DNA from: CAZTHM01 sp041946825
GTDB lineage: Bacteria > Acidobacteriota > Terriglobia > UBA7540
Length of the DNA: 64,000 nt
NCBI GenBank assembly: GCA_041946825.1
Contig: JBHGBD010000008.1
Coordinates: forward strand, 96,391-160,390
Direction of reading: 5' to 3'
In this document: positions 26,379-35,367 of the stretch, piece by piece
Layout of the letters: the number at the start of each line of letters is the position of its first letter
Position numbering within the stretch: position 1 is the stretch's first letter
Program-made: the position numbers and the translations under genes
The notes under the pieces: model-generated
Told to the model about the DNA's origin: nothing
The model's database searches: none
The model's input: the letters and a program-made list of their open reading frames with translations, nothing else

Positions 26379-26516
26379 ATGACTCAGAATGATGTTTCAC
26401 GAAGGCGCGAGTTTCACGCTATAGACCCTCCCAATCCAGCATATGGCACGCTGCATGTGCTGATTCCAGCAAATTACGTCTCGCACAAGAAACCCCGAAC
26501 CGCCCCGGTGATGTAA
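26379..26516 (+). CDS. Small hypothetical protein
   Basis: 45 residues from the ATG at 26379, eight bases after AGAAGGA; the frame is open further upstream but without such a site. Contains HAIDPPNPAYGTLHVLIPAN. No family recognised. It follows the DUF2188 gene by about 105 bases, same direction, and may end this small operon. Confidence 0.4.
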   Translation: MTQNDVSRRREFHAIDPPNPAYGTLHVLIPANYVSHKKPRTAPVM

Positions 26517-26601
26517 ACTATCTCGCTTCCTTTGGTACAAGAACTCGGGCACCTCAGTACGCATTACTCACCCTCCTGAACGAGTATGTGGGCTGGGAGT
26601 C

Positions 26602-27588
26602 CTATTGAACCGGTGCAACGAATCTGGCTACGGCTTCACGTATGGTCTCGCCTTTTATCGGCTCAGATGTGTCAGCGGGTAACCAGATGGCCACTTCCGG
26701 GCCAGAATCTCGAAAGTTTCTCACTTCTTCCAGCCGCTGCAATTCATCTCTGCTCCTTGCGATTTCCAGCCTCGTCTCCTCTTCCGCGAGGCGCTGTTCC
26801 GCAAATTGCGCGTTCGTGCAACTCAGTAACCTGCCCATCGCACAATCGACCCACAACAGGAAACTTGCACCTCCAGCGAACGGATTTTGCGACTTGATCG
26901 TTGGAGTCCCGAGCGCTTTCCTGATTGTCGCGCCATTCAAGAGGAACACCACGATTGTTCGGTCACCCTTTGGTTCGTACCCACACGACTCGTCTCCCCA
27001 CTTTGGCTCGCCGGCGGGGTATTCCGAGCACAGGACAATTTCGGTAATTGTTGCCACTTCGTTCGGCTTGGTAGTGCGCCCAGGTGGGAAGGCGAGTGTG
27101 CCGTCTCCGGCTTGCCAAGCGGGAAGCGCTATCCTCGCCCGGACGTTCGTGCCGATCATTTCCTTTCTCAACGCATCCAGTCCCTGCACCTTAGCGGGCT
27201 CAGACTTCTTGGCCGTTGCCGCTAAGGCTCGCTCCAGGAACTCGAAGAACACTTCAAGTGACTCTTCCACCGCGCCTCGTTTTGTCCGTACCGTCATGGC
27301 CCAGTATCCACGGGCCTCGTCCACAACTTCTGACACTCCAGGGTGGTTCTGCTTTATGGTCACGCGATGGCTTACAATGCGGTCCTTATCGAAAATTTGA
27401 ATCCGTTTCTGGCTTTCCTTAACTTTGACGGAGGCGAACTGGGCCTTAGCCACTTGCGCGGTTAAATCGAATAGCTGTTGCAAGTTTACATTGTGAAATT
27501 CCCTGGTCTTCGTTATTCGCTCGGCCCCGGCCAGCAAAGACCCGCCAGCCAAAACGAGGACGGAGAGAAGCATAATTGTCCTTCGCAT
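26602..27588 (-). CDS. Secreted hypothetical protein
   Basis: 328 residues; start preceded by AGGAGGTGATGT. Signal peptide RRTIMLLSVLVLAGGSLLAGA. The mature part is mixed alpha/beta with a tryptophan-containing core (YWAMTVRTKRGAVEESLEVFFEFLERAL), two well-spaced cysteine pairs (CSEYPAGEP..GDESCGYEP and DCAMGRLLSC) that could form disulfides, and a C-terminal helix rich in E/R. No family recognised. Four bases separate it from the upstream 142-aa gene, so they form an operon. It converges with the small gene ending at 26516. A secreted protein inside a defence island is unexpected. Confidence 0.7.
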   Translation of the reverse strand: MRRTIMLLSVLVLAGGSLLAGAERITKTREFHNVNLQQLFDLTAQVAKAQFASVKVKESQKRIQIFDKDRIVSHRVTIKQNHPGVSEVVDEARGYWAMTVRTKRGAVEESLEVFFEFLERALAATAKKSEPAKVQGLDALRKEMIGTNVRARIALPAWQAGDGTLAFPPGRTTKPNEVATITEIVLCSEYPAGEPKWGDESCGYEPKGDRTIVVFLLNGATIRKALGTPTIKSQNPFAGGASFLLWVDCAMGRLLSCTNAQFAEQRLAEEETRLEIARSRDELQRLEEVRNFRDSGPEVAIWLPADTSEPIKGETIREAVARFVAPVQ

Positions 27589-27591
27589 ACA

Positions 27592-28020
27592 TCACCTCCT
27601 GTTCCCCTCGATCTCGACGTCAAACGAAAGCGGCCCTTCACACGCCCCAGTCAGGAGAAGTCGCATCCGGTCTGCCGCTAAACGCCCGTCTGTATTCCTT
27701 GCCAGAAGGGTCGACGCACCAGGGTGAGCCATCTCCAGCGCTCGTTCCAACACGAATTGGCAGATATCACCCCAGTCCATGTCGCCGTCGCGCCCCGCGT
27801 CGAACGTCCCAACCGCCGGTAGTTCCACCGGGTATAGCAACTGTTCCCCTACCCGCACAGGACGTCCGAGGAAAAGCTTGACGGACAGACGCACGTAGGT
27901 TGGTCGAGCAACCGTGAATCGAAGCTCGGAAAGGTCTATGTCAAGCTCGACTCTGGCCCGGCCACTATGGTTTTCACAAAGGTTCCTGAGAAAATCCGCC
28001 TTTTGAGTGGCTGCAATCAT
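27592..28020 (-). CDS. Hypothetical protein, operon partner of the secreted protein
   Basis: 142 residues, ATG after GGAGGAAGGCA. Mostly alternating beta strands (ARVELDIDLSELRFTVARPTYVRLSVKLFLGRPVRVG; GPLSFDVEIEGN) and one helix (DICQFVLERALEMAHPG). No signal peptide, so probably cytoplasmic. No family recognised. First gene of a two-gene operon, divergent from the XRE gene at 28143, with face-to-face promoters between them. Confidence 0.65.
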   Translation of the reverse strand: MIAATQKADFLRNLCENHSGRARVELDIDLSELRFTVARPTYVRLSVKLFLGRPVRVGEQLLYPVELPAVGTFDAGRDGDMDWGDICQFVLERALEMAHPGASTLLARNTDGRLAADRMRLLLTGACEGPLSFDVEIEGNRR

Positions 28021-28050
28021 TGCCTTCCTCCATTCTGGTTGATCGTCTTA

Positions 28051-28090
28051 AATGTAGCTTATTGACATCCATTTGTCAAAACTTTGTAGT
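28051..28090. promoter_or_regulatory. Face-to-face divergent promoters with palindromic -35 boxes
   Basis: TTGACA at 28062-28067 and its mirror TGTCAA at 28074-28079 form an 18-base palindrome. Rightward: TTGACA, 17 bases, TGTAGT (28085-28090), toward the XRE gene. Leftward: TTGACA (28079-28074), 17 bases, TACATT (28056-28051), toward the 142-aa gene. The palindrome is a natural operator for the XRE protein. Confidence 0.5.
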
Positions 28091-28142
28091 CCTGTAGTTG
28101 GTTTCGAGAAACTTCTCGGTTTGCTATAAGTTTGGACAAACG

Positions 28143-28469
28143 ATGAGGCACAAAGCTGACGAACTCAAGCACCTGGGCGCCAGGATCAGGCAACTTCGAA
28201 AGAAGCAGCGCCTGACGCAAGAGGAGCTAGCTGAGCGATGCGGAATCCACTACAAATTCCTGGGCGGGATTGAGCGGGGCGACCAGAACCCGACTATCAT
28301 AGTCCTGGGAAAGATTGCAAAAGCCCTACACGTTTCTCTTGCCGACCTTTTTGACTACGAGCATGTTGTCTCCACTCCCCAACGGCTAAGAGAACAGCTC
28401 ACAGAAGGAATCAAGCAAAGCAGCGACGCTGAACTCTTAGTGCTATATCGTGTATACCGCTCTCTGTAG
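28143..28469 (+). CDS. XRE-family transcriptional regulator
   Basis: 108 residues from the ATG at 28143 (MRHKADELKHLG); the longer frame from 28098 would include promoter sequence. HTH at about 8-62 (LGARIRQLRKKQRLTQEELAERCGIHYKFLGGIERGDQNPTIIVLGKIAKALHVSLADLF), with a C-terminal dimerisation-like helix. Divergent from the secreted-protein operon and upstream of the GHKL/PRTase gene in the same direction, so it could control either. The palindrome at 28062-28079 is a candidate operator. Confidence 0.8.
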   Translation: MRHKADELKHLGARIRQLRKKQRLTQEELAERCGIHYKFLGGIERGDQNPTIIVLGKIAKALHVSLADLFDYEHVVSTPQRLREQLTEGIKQSSDAELLVLYRVYRSL

Positions 28470-28673
28470 GGTCGACGCGAAACGCACAAGGCGACCTTTG
28501 GACGCTGACTCTTTAGACAGTCGAGGGGAGATTCCTCTGGGTGATTCGAATTCCGACCGGACGGTAGCTGGCCTACGACCGGATAACCTTTTGAAGCGGA
28601 ACTGGTCGCCAAATGGGGTTAAACGCTGGCCGGAGGCGGGTGCATGGTTTTTGACGTCATATGTCATCATTTC

Positions 28674-28702
28674 TTGAAGGATTCCCTTAGGTACGATACC
28701 AT
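28674..28702 (+). promoter_or_regulatory. Candidate promoter of the GHKL/PRTase operon
   Basis: TTGAAG (28674-28679), 17-base spacer, TACCAT (28697-28702), 46 bases before the ATG at 28749. Moderate match on both boxes. Confidence 0.35.
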
Positions 28703-28748
28703 CCCTCTACTTAGACGCATCTAGGTACTTGACTCACGGTAATTGAAC

Positions 28749-31700
28749 ATGCAGAAAAACGTGGTCCGATTGGCTTCCCCTGAAAAGAGAAACCTTGACA
28801 CCTTGTCTTTTGAGAGTGTCCTTCGGGCGCACTACTCCGATACAAAGCGCGAGTCAGTTTCCGAAGTCGTTTTTGACTTCGAAGCGGGGGAATGGTGTGA
28901 GACATTCGAAATGAGCTTGCTGACACTCTGGATGAAGGATTTAGTGTCTCAGGGCAAGAGAGTTCGTTTCCTTCCTCCGAGACCGGATGCATTAGAAAGC
29001 GAGAAGTCAGCCGGACATGATGAATTGATGCGTAGCATTAATAAACGGATAAACGCATACTCATATCTTGTTCAGTCCCTTTTCATCGACTTTGTTCGTC
29101 GAATCGGCGCGTGCGACGAAGAGAAGTTGAAGGCATATGAATCAAAACGGACTCCGAAATCCGTCGAGAGCAGCATTTCGCCGCTAGTATTCTTCGAGAA
29201 TCTTCAAGGGTTTTCCAAAACGATGGACCATGTCCGACAGAACCACCTTTCGATTTTCGGTCCTGTGCAGACTTTAGCAGTCATCAAAAGTGGCGAAATA
29301 AGAGACGTGATCTTAAGAGAACTTGGCGAGAATATTTTTGATCATGCAGACGGGAGATCAGGTCATCTTGTGATGACTGTGAGGAACCGCTCTGAAAGTG
29401 CGGGGCCAGAGAGATCAATTGCAAGAGCGGCTAGGATATCTAGCGTACCAACGTATGAGAAAGGCTTTTTCCGTCTTCTAGGAAATTCTGGGTATCTGAC
29501 CCTCGTGATCTCAGACCACGGACCCGGAATCCCCAAGACCCTGCGAAGCTCATATAAGCGAGACAACGTAGTTCCAAGGAAAATATTCAACCCCCAGGAA
29601 ACCACATTAATCGACTACGCTTTTCTGCAGTACTCATCAAGCAAGAAGCCAAAAGAGCGCCTGGGTGCCTTCACTAGACTTCTCAGCCAACCGGAATTGA
29701 CCAACACGCTGCCGGCAACCGGCCTTTTCTATGTGATGATCGTCGTGAGAGCGTATAGGGGAATGTTGACCGTGAGGAGTGGCCGGTCAATAGTCTGCTA
29801 TGACTTCCTTTCGTACCCCGAGAGAGGCCACCCCCAAGACTCGTTTCTGACGAACAATAAAGACAGGCGACTTAGGTCACTCGGAAACCTTGGTGGCACA
29901 CAAATACGCGTCTTCTTCCCCACAAGTCTAGACCCCATCAAACGCTCATATTATCTGCTCCCACCCAAGCAGGAAGCAGCATTGCCGACAGAGTATAGGT
30001 ACGTATCCTTTCGGGCGGCACCCTCTGTCCTTCCGGGTAACCATGAGAGTCAACTAGCCGAATGGATTGAGGAACATATTCACCTGTTTCAGAAACTGAA
30101 GCTTCAGGCCCGCGTCCATGTGACCGCGATTGTGGACTGCGAAGACTGGCAACTAAGAGGCGATAAGGCCTTCAAGGCCCTGTTCCTGCTGCTAGTAGAA
30201 TTGATGAGGATGCAGGATGACAGGTTCTGCACAATCATCGTTAACGGAAGAGCTATCCTAGATCGGCTGGGATATTACCTCACAAACATCGCGCAGGCAA
30301 CAACTGGGATCTTGAAAGAGAAGCCTCTATTGGGGGTCGATGAGAATTTAGAACTATCCGTTCACGGCCTTTCGGACCATGAGGTTGCACTTTTTACCTC
30401 TCTTCTCAGGCCCGAATCCCCGTTGACGGTTAACTCAGGCACGGGGGAAGACGACGGATTTTTGGAGAAAATTCGCCACCTTATTAGGTTCGATTCATCC
30501 ACTAACACGTTCCATCCCCTCTTCTCATTGTCAGAGATCTGTCAACGGATCAGGAAGGAAATAAGAAGGGAGCTCGAATCTCATATCTTGGACCCGAATA
30601 GAAGGATCTTCCATGAGAAAGGTTGCTTTCTCATTCCCTCCGGGGCATACACAGAGGGATATTTTGAGCTACAACGGCTGCTCAAGGATCCTCGGGCATT
30701 TGAGAAAGTCTGTAGGTGGGTAAGGTACGGTCTTCAATCCATTAGGCCTACAAACCTAGTAACACTGGGACAATCTGCCGGCGTCATTGGTGAAGCCCTT
30801 GCGGGTGTCTATAAAGGGCTAAATCACATCAACGTCAAGGATCCTAGGAACGCAGCTCAGAGCTTCAGACTCGCGCTTCTGCCAAAGAATGACAGGACGA
30901 CCATACTAACGGACGTAATAGGAACACAAAGGTCCATTCGCACCGTGCTCACTTTTTGTGCGAACTTGGATGTCTGCGCGGTGTGGACACTTGTGGACAC
31001 TCGGGAAGCCGATGAAGGCAGCGACATCAAAGTGGATGAACTGAACTACCCCTTGGAAGCAATTGTAAGAAAACCACTAAAGTTCTCCACGGAGGATAAA
31101 CCAACTCGGTACAGATACGAAGAAATCATCAGAGTCGATCCCGTCTCGAATGCGCCCATCCACGACCCGTTTTCCGAAGACTACCAGGAGCCAATCTGGA
31201 AGAAAATGGATCGCACCACGGGCCAAAACGACTTTCTCGAGGTTCTGGCATCGACCAACAGTATTGTCATCGGTCACTTTGAGGCAAATGAGCGTCATAT
31301 CCTCTATCTATTTCTTACAGCGGCGATCGCCAAAACTAATGGAGCTATTATCTCCGCAAAGATCCGAGAAGACATTCAAAAGTACCGGGACCGCGATCCG
31401 AGGCTTGCCAACCTTCCTATTTCCCACATCTTCTTCCCAGAACATACACCGGCAGCCAATGAAATAGCGCGTGAAGTGAGCCTTATGCTCGGCAATTGTC
31501 GGTTGGTTGGTTTGTCTCCAGATGAGATAAGGTATCCTTCATCGCACCCGACTCTTGGCGAGTCTCTACAAGCCGTGGTTGTCTTCGACGACGCTTCAGC
31601 CACAGGTTACAGTGTGAGGCAGATGATTGATGTAGCCGAACGAAACGGTGCCGAGCATATTTTTGTCTACGTCTTGTGCAATCGGTCTGACCCCTCAACT

Positions 31701-33365
31701 AGCCGTCTGCTACAGCAGATCCAGCAGTATGGGCTAGCAAAGGTTCACGTTCGCTATCTTTCTGAGTTTCCTGTTCCAACGTTTTCGCCGCACGAGTGTC
31801 CAGTATGTCGCAACATCGAAGCACTCCGCTCTCTGCGCGAAGAGGTTAAGGGCCACGACGAGCTGAGCTCGTTGCTCGAACAGGAAATCTACGGACTCCA
31901 GAAACAACCCGTAGCTCGGTTGCTAAACCCAGAGTTAGTTGCGCCGTATGTAAGCACACCGCTCAGTGATAGAAGAACGCAAGGAGAACTCAGATCGCAT
32001 CTTGAAATTGCACGCAATGTCGTGGGTATTCGAAAGGCGCTTGCTGACCTTGTGAGAGAATTTGTGAACGACCCTGCCAAAGTGCTGGCCTTCCTGACTG
32101 TCGTAGCCCGAGAGGAGTCCTATTTCTTGAGAGACAGGGTCGAATTCGATCAGGTTTTCTATGATGGATTCAGGCAGTCCATAGTCCAAGCTTGCAAGTA
32201 CTTTCTGCAACGAATAAGCGAGATCTCTGATCAACAACTCACTGCAGTTCTTACGCTGCTCAGGGTGTTCAGCCCCAATGCGTTGTTGGAGGGTTTGGAG
32301 AGGGCTATAGCAGCCAACTTGGGTGAAAAGACGTTGGCAAAGATTATCATCCAATGCTTGCTCTCGTCTCAGCTTAGGACAAGATCCCCTGACGTACTAA
32401 GCGTCCTGAGGAGTCAGACACTACAATCCCCAGGCGGGGTAATCCAGGAGCTGCAGCTGGTATGGGAGCAGAGAGCTGCACCGCAAGACCGATCACGGAT
32501 GTTTGTGGATGCGTTCAAGCGTGCCTATTACAAGGACCTGTCGGACAGCGGTCCCTTGAGCAATGCTCTAGCCTATGGCCTTGAGTACCAGAAATTCTCA
32601 ACGATGGACCTCCCTAAAGTCATAGAGCAGATCGAAACCTTTTGGCCTGATGCATCCAGTCTACTGAAGGTTAACTGTTTGCCAGCCCTTCGCTTGCTCG
32701 CAAACGCAAAGACGGGTAGCAGTCCTTGCGAGCGCCTCAAGCAGCATATAGCTTTGGCGAATACTCTCGTCTATTCTGCCGATGAACTTGCGCAAGTAAT
32801 CCTCGATAGGGTAAAGCCTGAGCAGGAGGGTCGTGCCGCCGTTGAAGGATTTGTTGCCGCCATAAGTCAACTCCATCACTTAATGTTGGAAGACGGAGAA
32901 GGTACGATCCCAACAACGTTGAGCGCCTTTCGCAGTGACCTCCGCAGGGTAGTGGAAAGAGTCCTCAGGTTAAGGGAGAACGAACTGAAACAGAATGGAA
33001 TCGACGTAAGCGCTTCTTGGCCTGATGATGCCTGCCTCGTTTTTGGCCCAGAAGTCGAGGTGTTTACAATCTTGAATAACCTCCTTGACAACGTAATCAA
33101 ACACGCTTTTGCCAGTCATAGCGACCAAACGAAGGCATGCTTGATCGCGCTTGAAAGGAGTGCGGGCGCACCCATCCGAGTACTTCGAGTGGCCGATAAC
33201 GGCGTAGGCATGGTTCGAGACCTAAAGTACGGGGTCGGGCTTTCAACAGTCAAGGAAATTGCGGACTGGATATGTGACGGGTGGGAGGTAAATCGCTCAG
33301 ACGATTCACCGTTCCGGACAGAGGTGCTGATGAGGTTCTTTCATCTTTCTGAGGGGCGAGAATGA
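28749..33365 (+). CDS. Giant GHKL-ATPase / phosphoribosyltransferase / GHKL-ATPase protein
   Basis: 1538 residues from the ATG at 28749 (a TTG lies two codons upstream). Domains in order: an N-terminal unknown region (1-180); a GHKL ATPase (N-box RDVILRELGENIFDHA near 190, G1-like ISDHGPGIP near 256); a middle region of unknown type; a PRTase-like motif ILTDVIGTQRSIRTVL near 720; a second PRTase-like motif VVVFDDASATGYSVRQMI near 945, followed by CPVCRN; a helical region; and a C-terminal histidine-kinase-type GHKL domain (ILNNLLDNVIKHAF near 1445, VADNGVGM near 1482, GVGLSTVKEI). No phosphoaccepting histidine helix is obvious. The next gene overlaps by four bases (ATGA) and encodes a receiver-kinase protein, so they act together. 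I do not recognise a named system. Confidence 0.75.
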   Translation: MQKNVVRLASPEKRNLDTLSFESVLRAHYSDTKRESVSEVVFDFEAGEWCETFEMSLLTLWMKDLVSQGKRVRFLPPRPDALESEKSAGHDELMRSINKRINAYSYLVQSLFIDFVRRIGACDEEKLKAYESKRTPKSVESSISPLVFFENLQGFSKTMDHVRQNHLSIFGPVQTLAVIKSGEIRDVILRELGENIFDHADGRSGHLVMTVRNRSESAGPERSIARAARISSVPTYEKGFFRLLGNSGYLTLVISDHGPGIPKTLRSSYKRDNVVPRKIFNPQETTLIDYAFLQYSSSKKPKERLGAFTRLLSQPELTNTLPATGLFYVMIVVRAYRGMLTVRSGRSIVCYDFLSYPERGHPQDSFLTNNKDRRLRSLGNLGGTQIRVFFPTSLDPIKRSYYLLPPKQEAALPTEYRYVSFRAAPSVLPGNHESQLAEWIEEHIHLFQKLKLQARVHVTAIVDCEDWQLRGDKAFKALFLLLVELMRMQDDRFCTIIVNGRAILDRLGYYLTNIAQATTGILKEKPLLGVDENLELSVHGLSDHEVALFTSLLRPESPLTVNSGTGEDDGFLEKIRHLIRFDSSTNTFHPLFSLSEICQRIRKEIRRELESHILDPNRRIFHEKGCFLIPSGAYTEGYFELQRLLKDPRAFEKVCRWVRYGLQSIRPTNLVTLGQSAGVIGEALAGVYKGLNHINVKDPRNAAQSFRLALLPKNDRTTILTDVIGTQRSIRTVLTFCANLDVCAVWTLVDTREADEGSDIKVDELNYPLEAIVRKPLKFSTEDKPTRYRYEEIIRVDPVSNAPIHDPFSEDYQEPIWKKMDRTTGQNDFLEVLASTNSIVIGHFEANERHILYLFLTAAIAKTNGAIISAKIREDIQKYRDRDPRLANLPISHIFFPEHTPAANEIAREVSLMLGNCRLVGLSPDEIRYPSSHPTLGESLQAVVVFDDASATGYSVRQMIDVAERNGAEHIFVYVLCNRSDPSTSRLLQQIQQYGLAKVHVRYLSEFPVPTFSPHECPVCRNIEALRSLREEVKGHDELSSLLEQEIYGLQKQPVARLLNPELVAPYVSTPLSDRRTQGELRSHLEIARNVVGIRKALADLVREFVNDPAKVLAFLTVVAREESYFLRDRVEFDQVFYDGFRQSIVQACKYFLQRISEISDQQLTAVLTLLRVFSPNALLEGLERAIAANLGEKTLAKIIIQCLLSSQLRTRSPDVLSVLRSQTLQSPGGVIQELQLVWEQRAAPQDRSRMFVDAFKRAYYKDLSDSGPLSNALAYGLEYQKFSTMDLPKVIEQIETFWPDASSLLKVNCLPALRLLANAKTGSSPCERLKQHIALANTLVYSADELAQVILDRVKPEQEGRAAVEGFVAAISQLHHLMLEDGEGTIPTTLSAFRSDLRRVVERVLRLRENELKQNGIDVSASWPDDACLVFGPEVEVFTILNNLLDNVIKHAFASHSDQTKACLIALERSAGAPIRVLRVADNGVGMVRDLKYGVGLSTVKEIADWICDGWEVNRSDDSPFRTEVLMRFFHLSEGRE

Positions 33366-35065
33366 AGATGCCGAATCCCTCAATCGTCGTGATCGATCCC
33401 GACAAACTGTTTCTGGTTAAATTCAAGTCGAGGCTTGAAGAATTAGGCCTGTCCTCAGTGTACGACTTTGTCCCAATCCAGCCTGAGAATGCGAACCCCA
33501 TCGAGGCCGTAGAGTACTGCGCAAATGAGATCAAGAAGCTCGTAAAGGAGGGTCTCAGAATCGAAGTAGTATTCGTGGACGTCGTCATTTTCGAAGACCA
33601 AGATCCCCCGGAAGACCGGACCGGCTTAGAAATCGCGAAGCGAATTAGAACGATCCTCCCGGGTATCCCTATTGCGGCCTGGACTCGATATATCAAAGCT
33701 CATCGGATGCTCACTGAGGTCTCCTTCGATTGTAACGTCCAGGGCGTGCTTATAAAAAGGTTCATGCTGGAAGATAAGAGTTTTAGCCGGAAGGACTTTC
33801 TTGACCTTTTGGCAAGGGCGAAAGAACGAATTGGAATTACTTCACAGGCAAGTGAAGAAGTCGCTTTGCCATTGACGACGCAGGAATTTGGGGAAATGAG
33901 GTTCGCAGTAGATGACGACGCTCGCTGCAAGCACCAGGCTGAACAAATCGGCAAGCATCGGTTAATGGCTCTTCTCGGCAAATTGTTCCCATTTAGCCAG
34001 GGAACTGTAAGTTATATGAGACCTGGTTTTTCTGGGTCCTACTTGTTCAAAGCAACCGTAAAGTCAGCACCTCCGGGCACTTCGGCAAGCGGACCGCGTA
34101 TTTGGGCAGTGAAGATATCCGAGGACCCCTGGAAACTAGATAATGAGTTGGCAAAATGCAAGGCGTTGCGAACCCGTGTGAGAGCAACTCTTTACCCGCA
34201 GGTCTTGAACGATGGGGTAACACGCTTAGATCGTTTGGGAGCAATCGCTTTGGAAATGCAAGCCGATGCAACCACACTATTCGAGCATATGCAGCGTGCT
34301 CAAAGAGCCTCGGAAGTGGTGCCGTTGGTCTCAGAGTGTCTGGTGACATTCCTTCGGGATCTTTATGGCGATCCAGTTCGCAAGCAAACCTTTGTGTGGA
34401 AAAGTCACTTTGATTTGAACAATAAGGCAAAATCTGCAATTCTCACGTTCTTGGGAGCGGGCCTTCAGCCAGTTCTGGGTCATTTGGGTCAATCTGGCCA
34501 GCGAGCTCGCAAGCGGATCGAGGCTTTTGTCGCGTCCGACGCGAAAACCGAAGAGGCGATCTCAAAACTCGAGACCGAAGTAGAGACGCGCTATATACAC
34601 GGGGACCTTAATTCAAGGAATATCCTCGTGAATTCTGGTGCTCCGCGATTGACCTTCATTGATTTTGCAAATAATGTTCAGGATCACTGCATGAAAGATG
34701 TAGCGAAACTCGAAACCGACTACGTCTTCTTAGTTATGGATTCGGCGGACGGGAAAGACACCGAATGGAGCAGGCTCAAGCAATGGCGGAAGATTCTGAA
34801 ACTGTACTCCAGAGGGAATATCCTCAGGACAGATCACCGCAAGAACAGCAAGCAACTCCCGTTCGCAACGGGTATAATCCGGGAACTTCGCCAAGTCCTC
34901 CCGGCACTGGGCGTCATGAGAGATGAGACTCAATACCTAGTTGCCTTGCTCTACTACGCGCTCCATCATCTGTCCTACTCTGATGTAACAATTCAAAAGA
35001 GGGTTTTTGGAATTCTTTATGTTAACCATTTGTTAGAATCGCTTAAGCAATTCCAAAGAGTCTGA
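33362..35065 (+). CDS. Receiver domain fused to an APH/choline-kinase-like phosphotransferase
   Basis: 567 residues; ATG overlaps the stop of the preceding gene. Residues 1-150 are a response-regulator receiver-like domain: acidic pocket SIVVIDPDK, phosphoacceptor region EVVFVDVVIFED, late lysine VQGVLIKRF. After a linker comes a kinase fold of the aminoglycoside/choline type: a lysine-containing N-lobe (IWAVKISEDPWKLDNELAKCKAL), the catalytic loop RYIHGDLNSRNILV near 414 and IDFANN, so the catalytic Asp, Asn and metal Asp are present. The C-terminus is helical. It is probably a phospho-signal-gated small-molecule or protein kinase whose input is the 1538-aa GHKL protein. Confidence 0.75.
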   Translation: MKMPNPSIVVIDPDKLFLVKFKSRLEELGLSSVYDFVPIQPENANPIEAVEYCANEIKKLVKEGLRIEVVFVDVVIFEDQDPPEDRTGLEIAKRIRTILPGIPIAAWTRYIKAHRMLTEVSFDCNVQGVLIKRFMLEDKSFSRKDFLDLLARAKERIGITSQASEEVALPLTTQEFGEMRFAVDDDARCKHQAEQIGKHRLMALLGKLFPFSQGTVSYMRPGFSGSYLFKATVKSAPPGTSASGPRIWAVKISEDPWKLDNELAKCKALRTRVRATLYPQVLNDGVTRLDRLGAIALEMQADATTLFEHMQRAQRASEVVPLVSECLVTFLRDLYGDPVRKQTFVWKSHFDLNNKAKSAILTFLGAGLQPVLGHLGQSGQRARKRIEAFVASDAKTEEAISKLETEVETRYIHGDLNSRNILVNSGAPRLTFIDFANNVQDHCMKDVAKLETDYVFLVMDSADGKDTEWSRLKQWRKILKLYSRGNILRTDHRKNSKQLPFATGIIRELRQVLPALGVMRDETQYLVALLYYALHHLSYSDVTIQKRVFGILYVNHLLESLKQFQRV

Positions 35066-35367
35066 ATCGTATCCACTTAACTGAAGATCCCCTGATGCCC
35101 GTGGTCTCCCTGGCGCCACGCCTTGACCTGCCCCCCTGAATCCGCACGAAATGGAATATGATTTCGGACAGAGGAACGGGAGCAGGTCACAATAAGCAAG
35201 GGTACATAGAGCGTTCGAAACGCACGGACCGAAACCACCATCAAAGTTCACAATGTCCGCGTACTGGCGCATGGCTTCAGGGAGTCAAGATACCGCATCT
35301 ATACCAAAACCTGCGGCAATTGACTACCTCAAGAGCTTAGGTTCCGACGGCCCATGATCCGTCGAGG
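35066..35367. other. Intergenic region between convergent genes
   Basis: No gene visible. It contains the 66-base element at 35124-35189 with inverted ends, otherwise nothing recognisable. It separates the receiver-kinase gene from the end of the 885-aa protein gene. Confidence 0.4.
35124..35189. repeat. Possible collapsed IS remnant with inverted ends
   Basis: The left end TGACCTGCCCCCCTG and the right end (complement TGACCTGCTCCCG) are inverted repeats 66 bases apart, with a second inner stem CGAAAT/ATTTCG. TGACCTGCCCCC-type ends occur in some IS3-family elements. It may equally be a bidirectional terminator between convergent genes. Confidence 0.35.

Noticed and set aside
28450..28677. 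75-codon plus-strand frame after the XRE gene
   Set aside because: No ribosome site and overlaps the XRE 3' end; probably non-coding leader of the GHKL operon.
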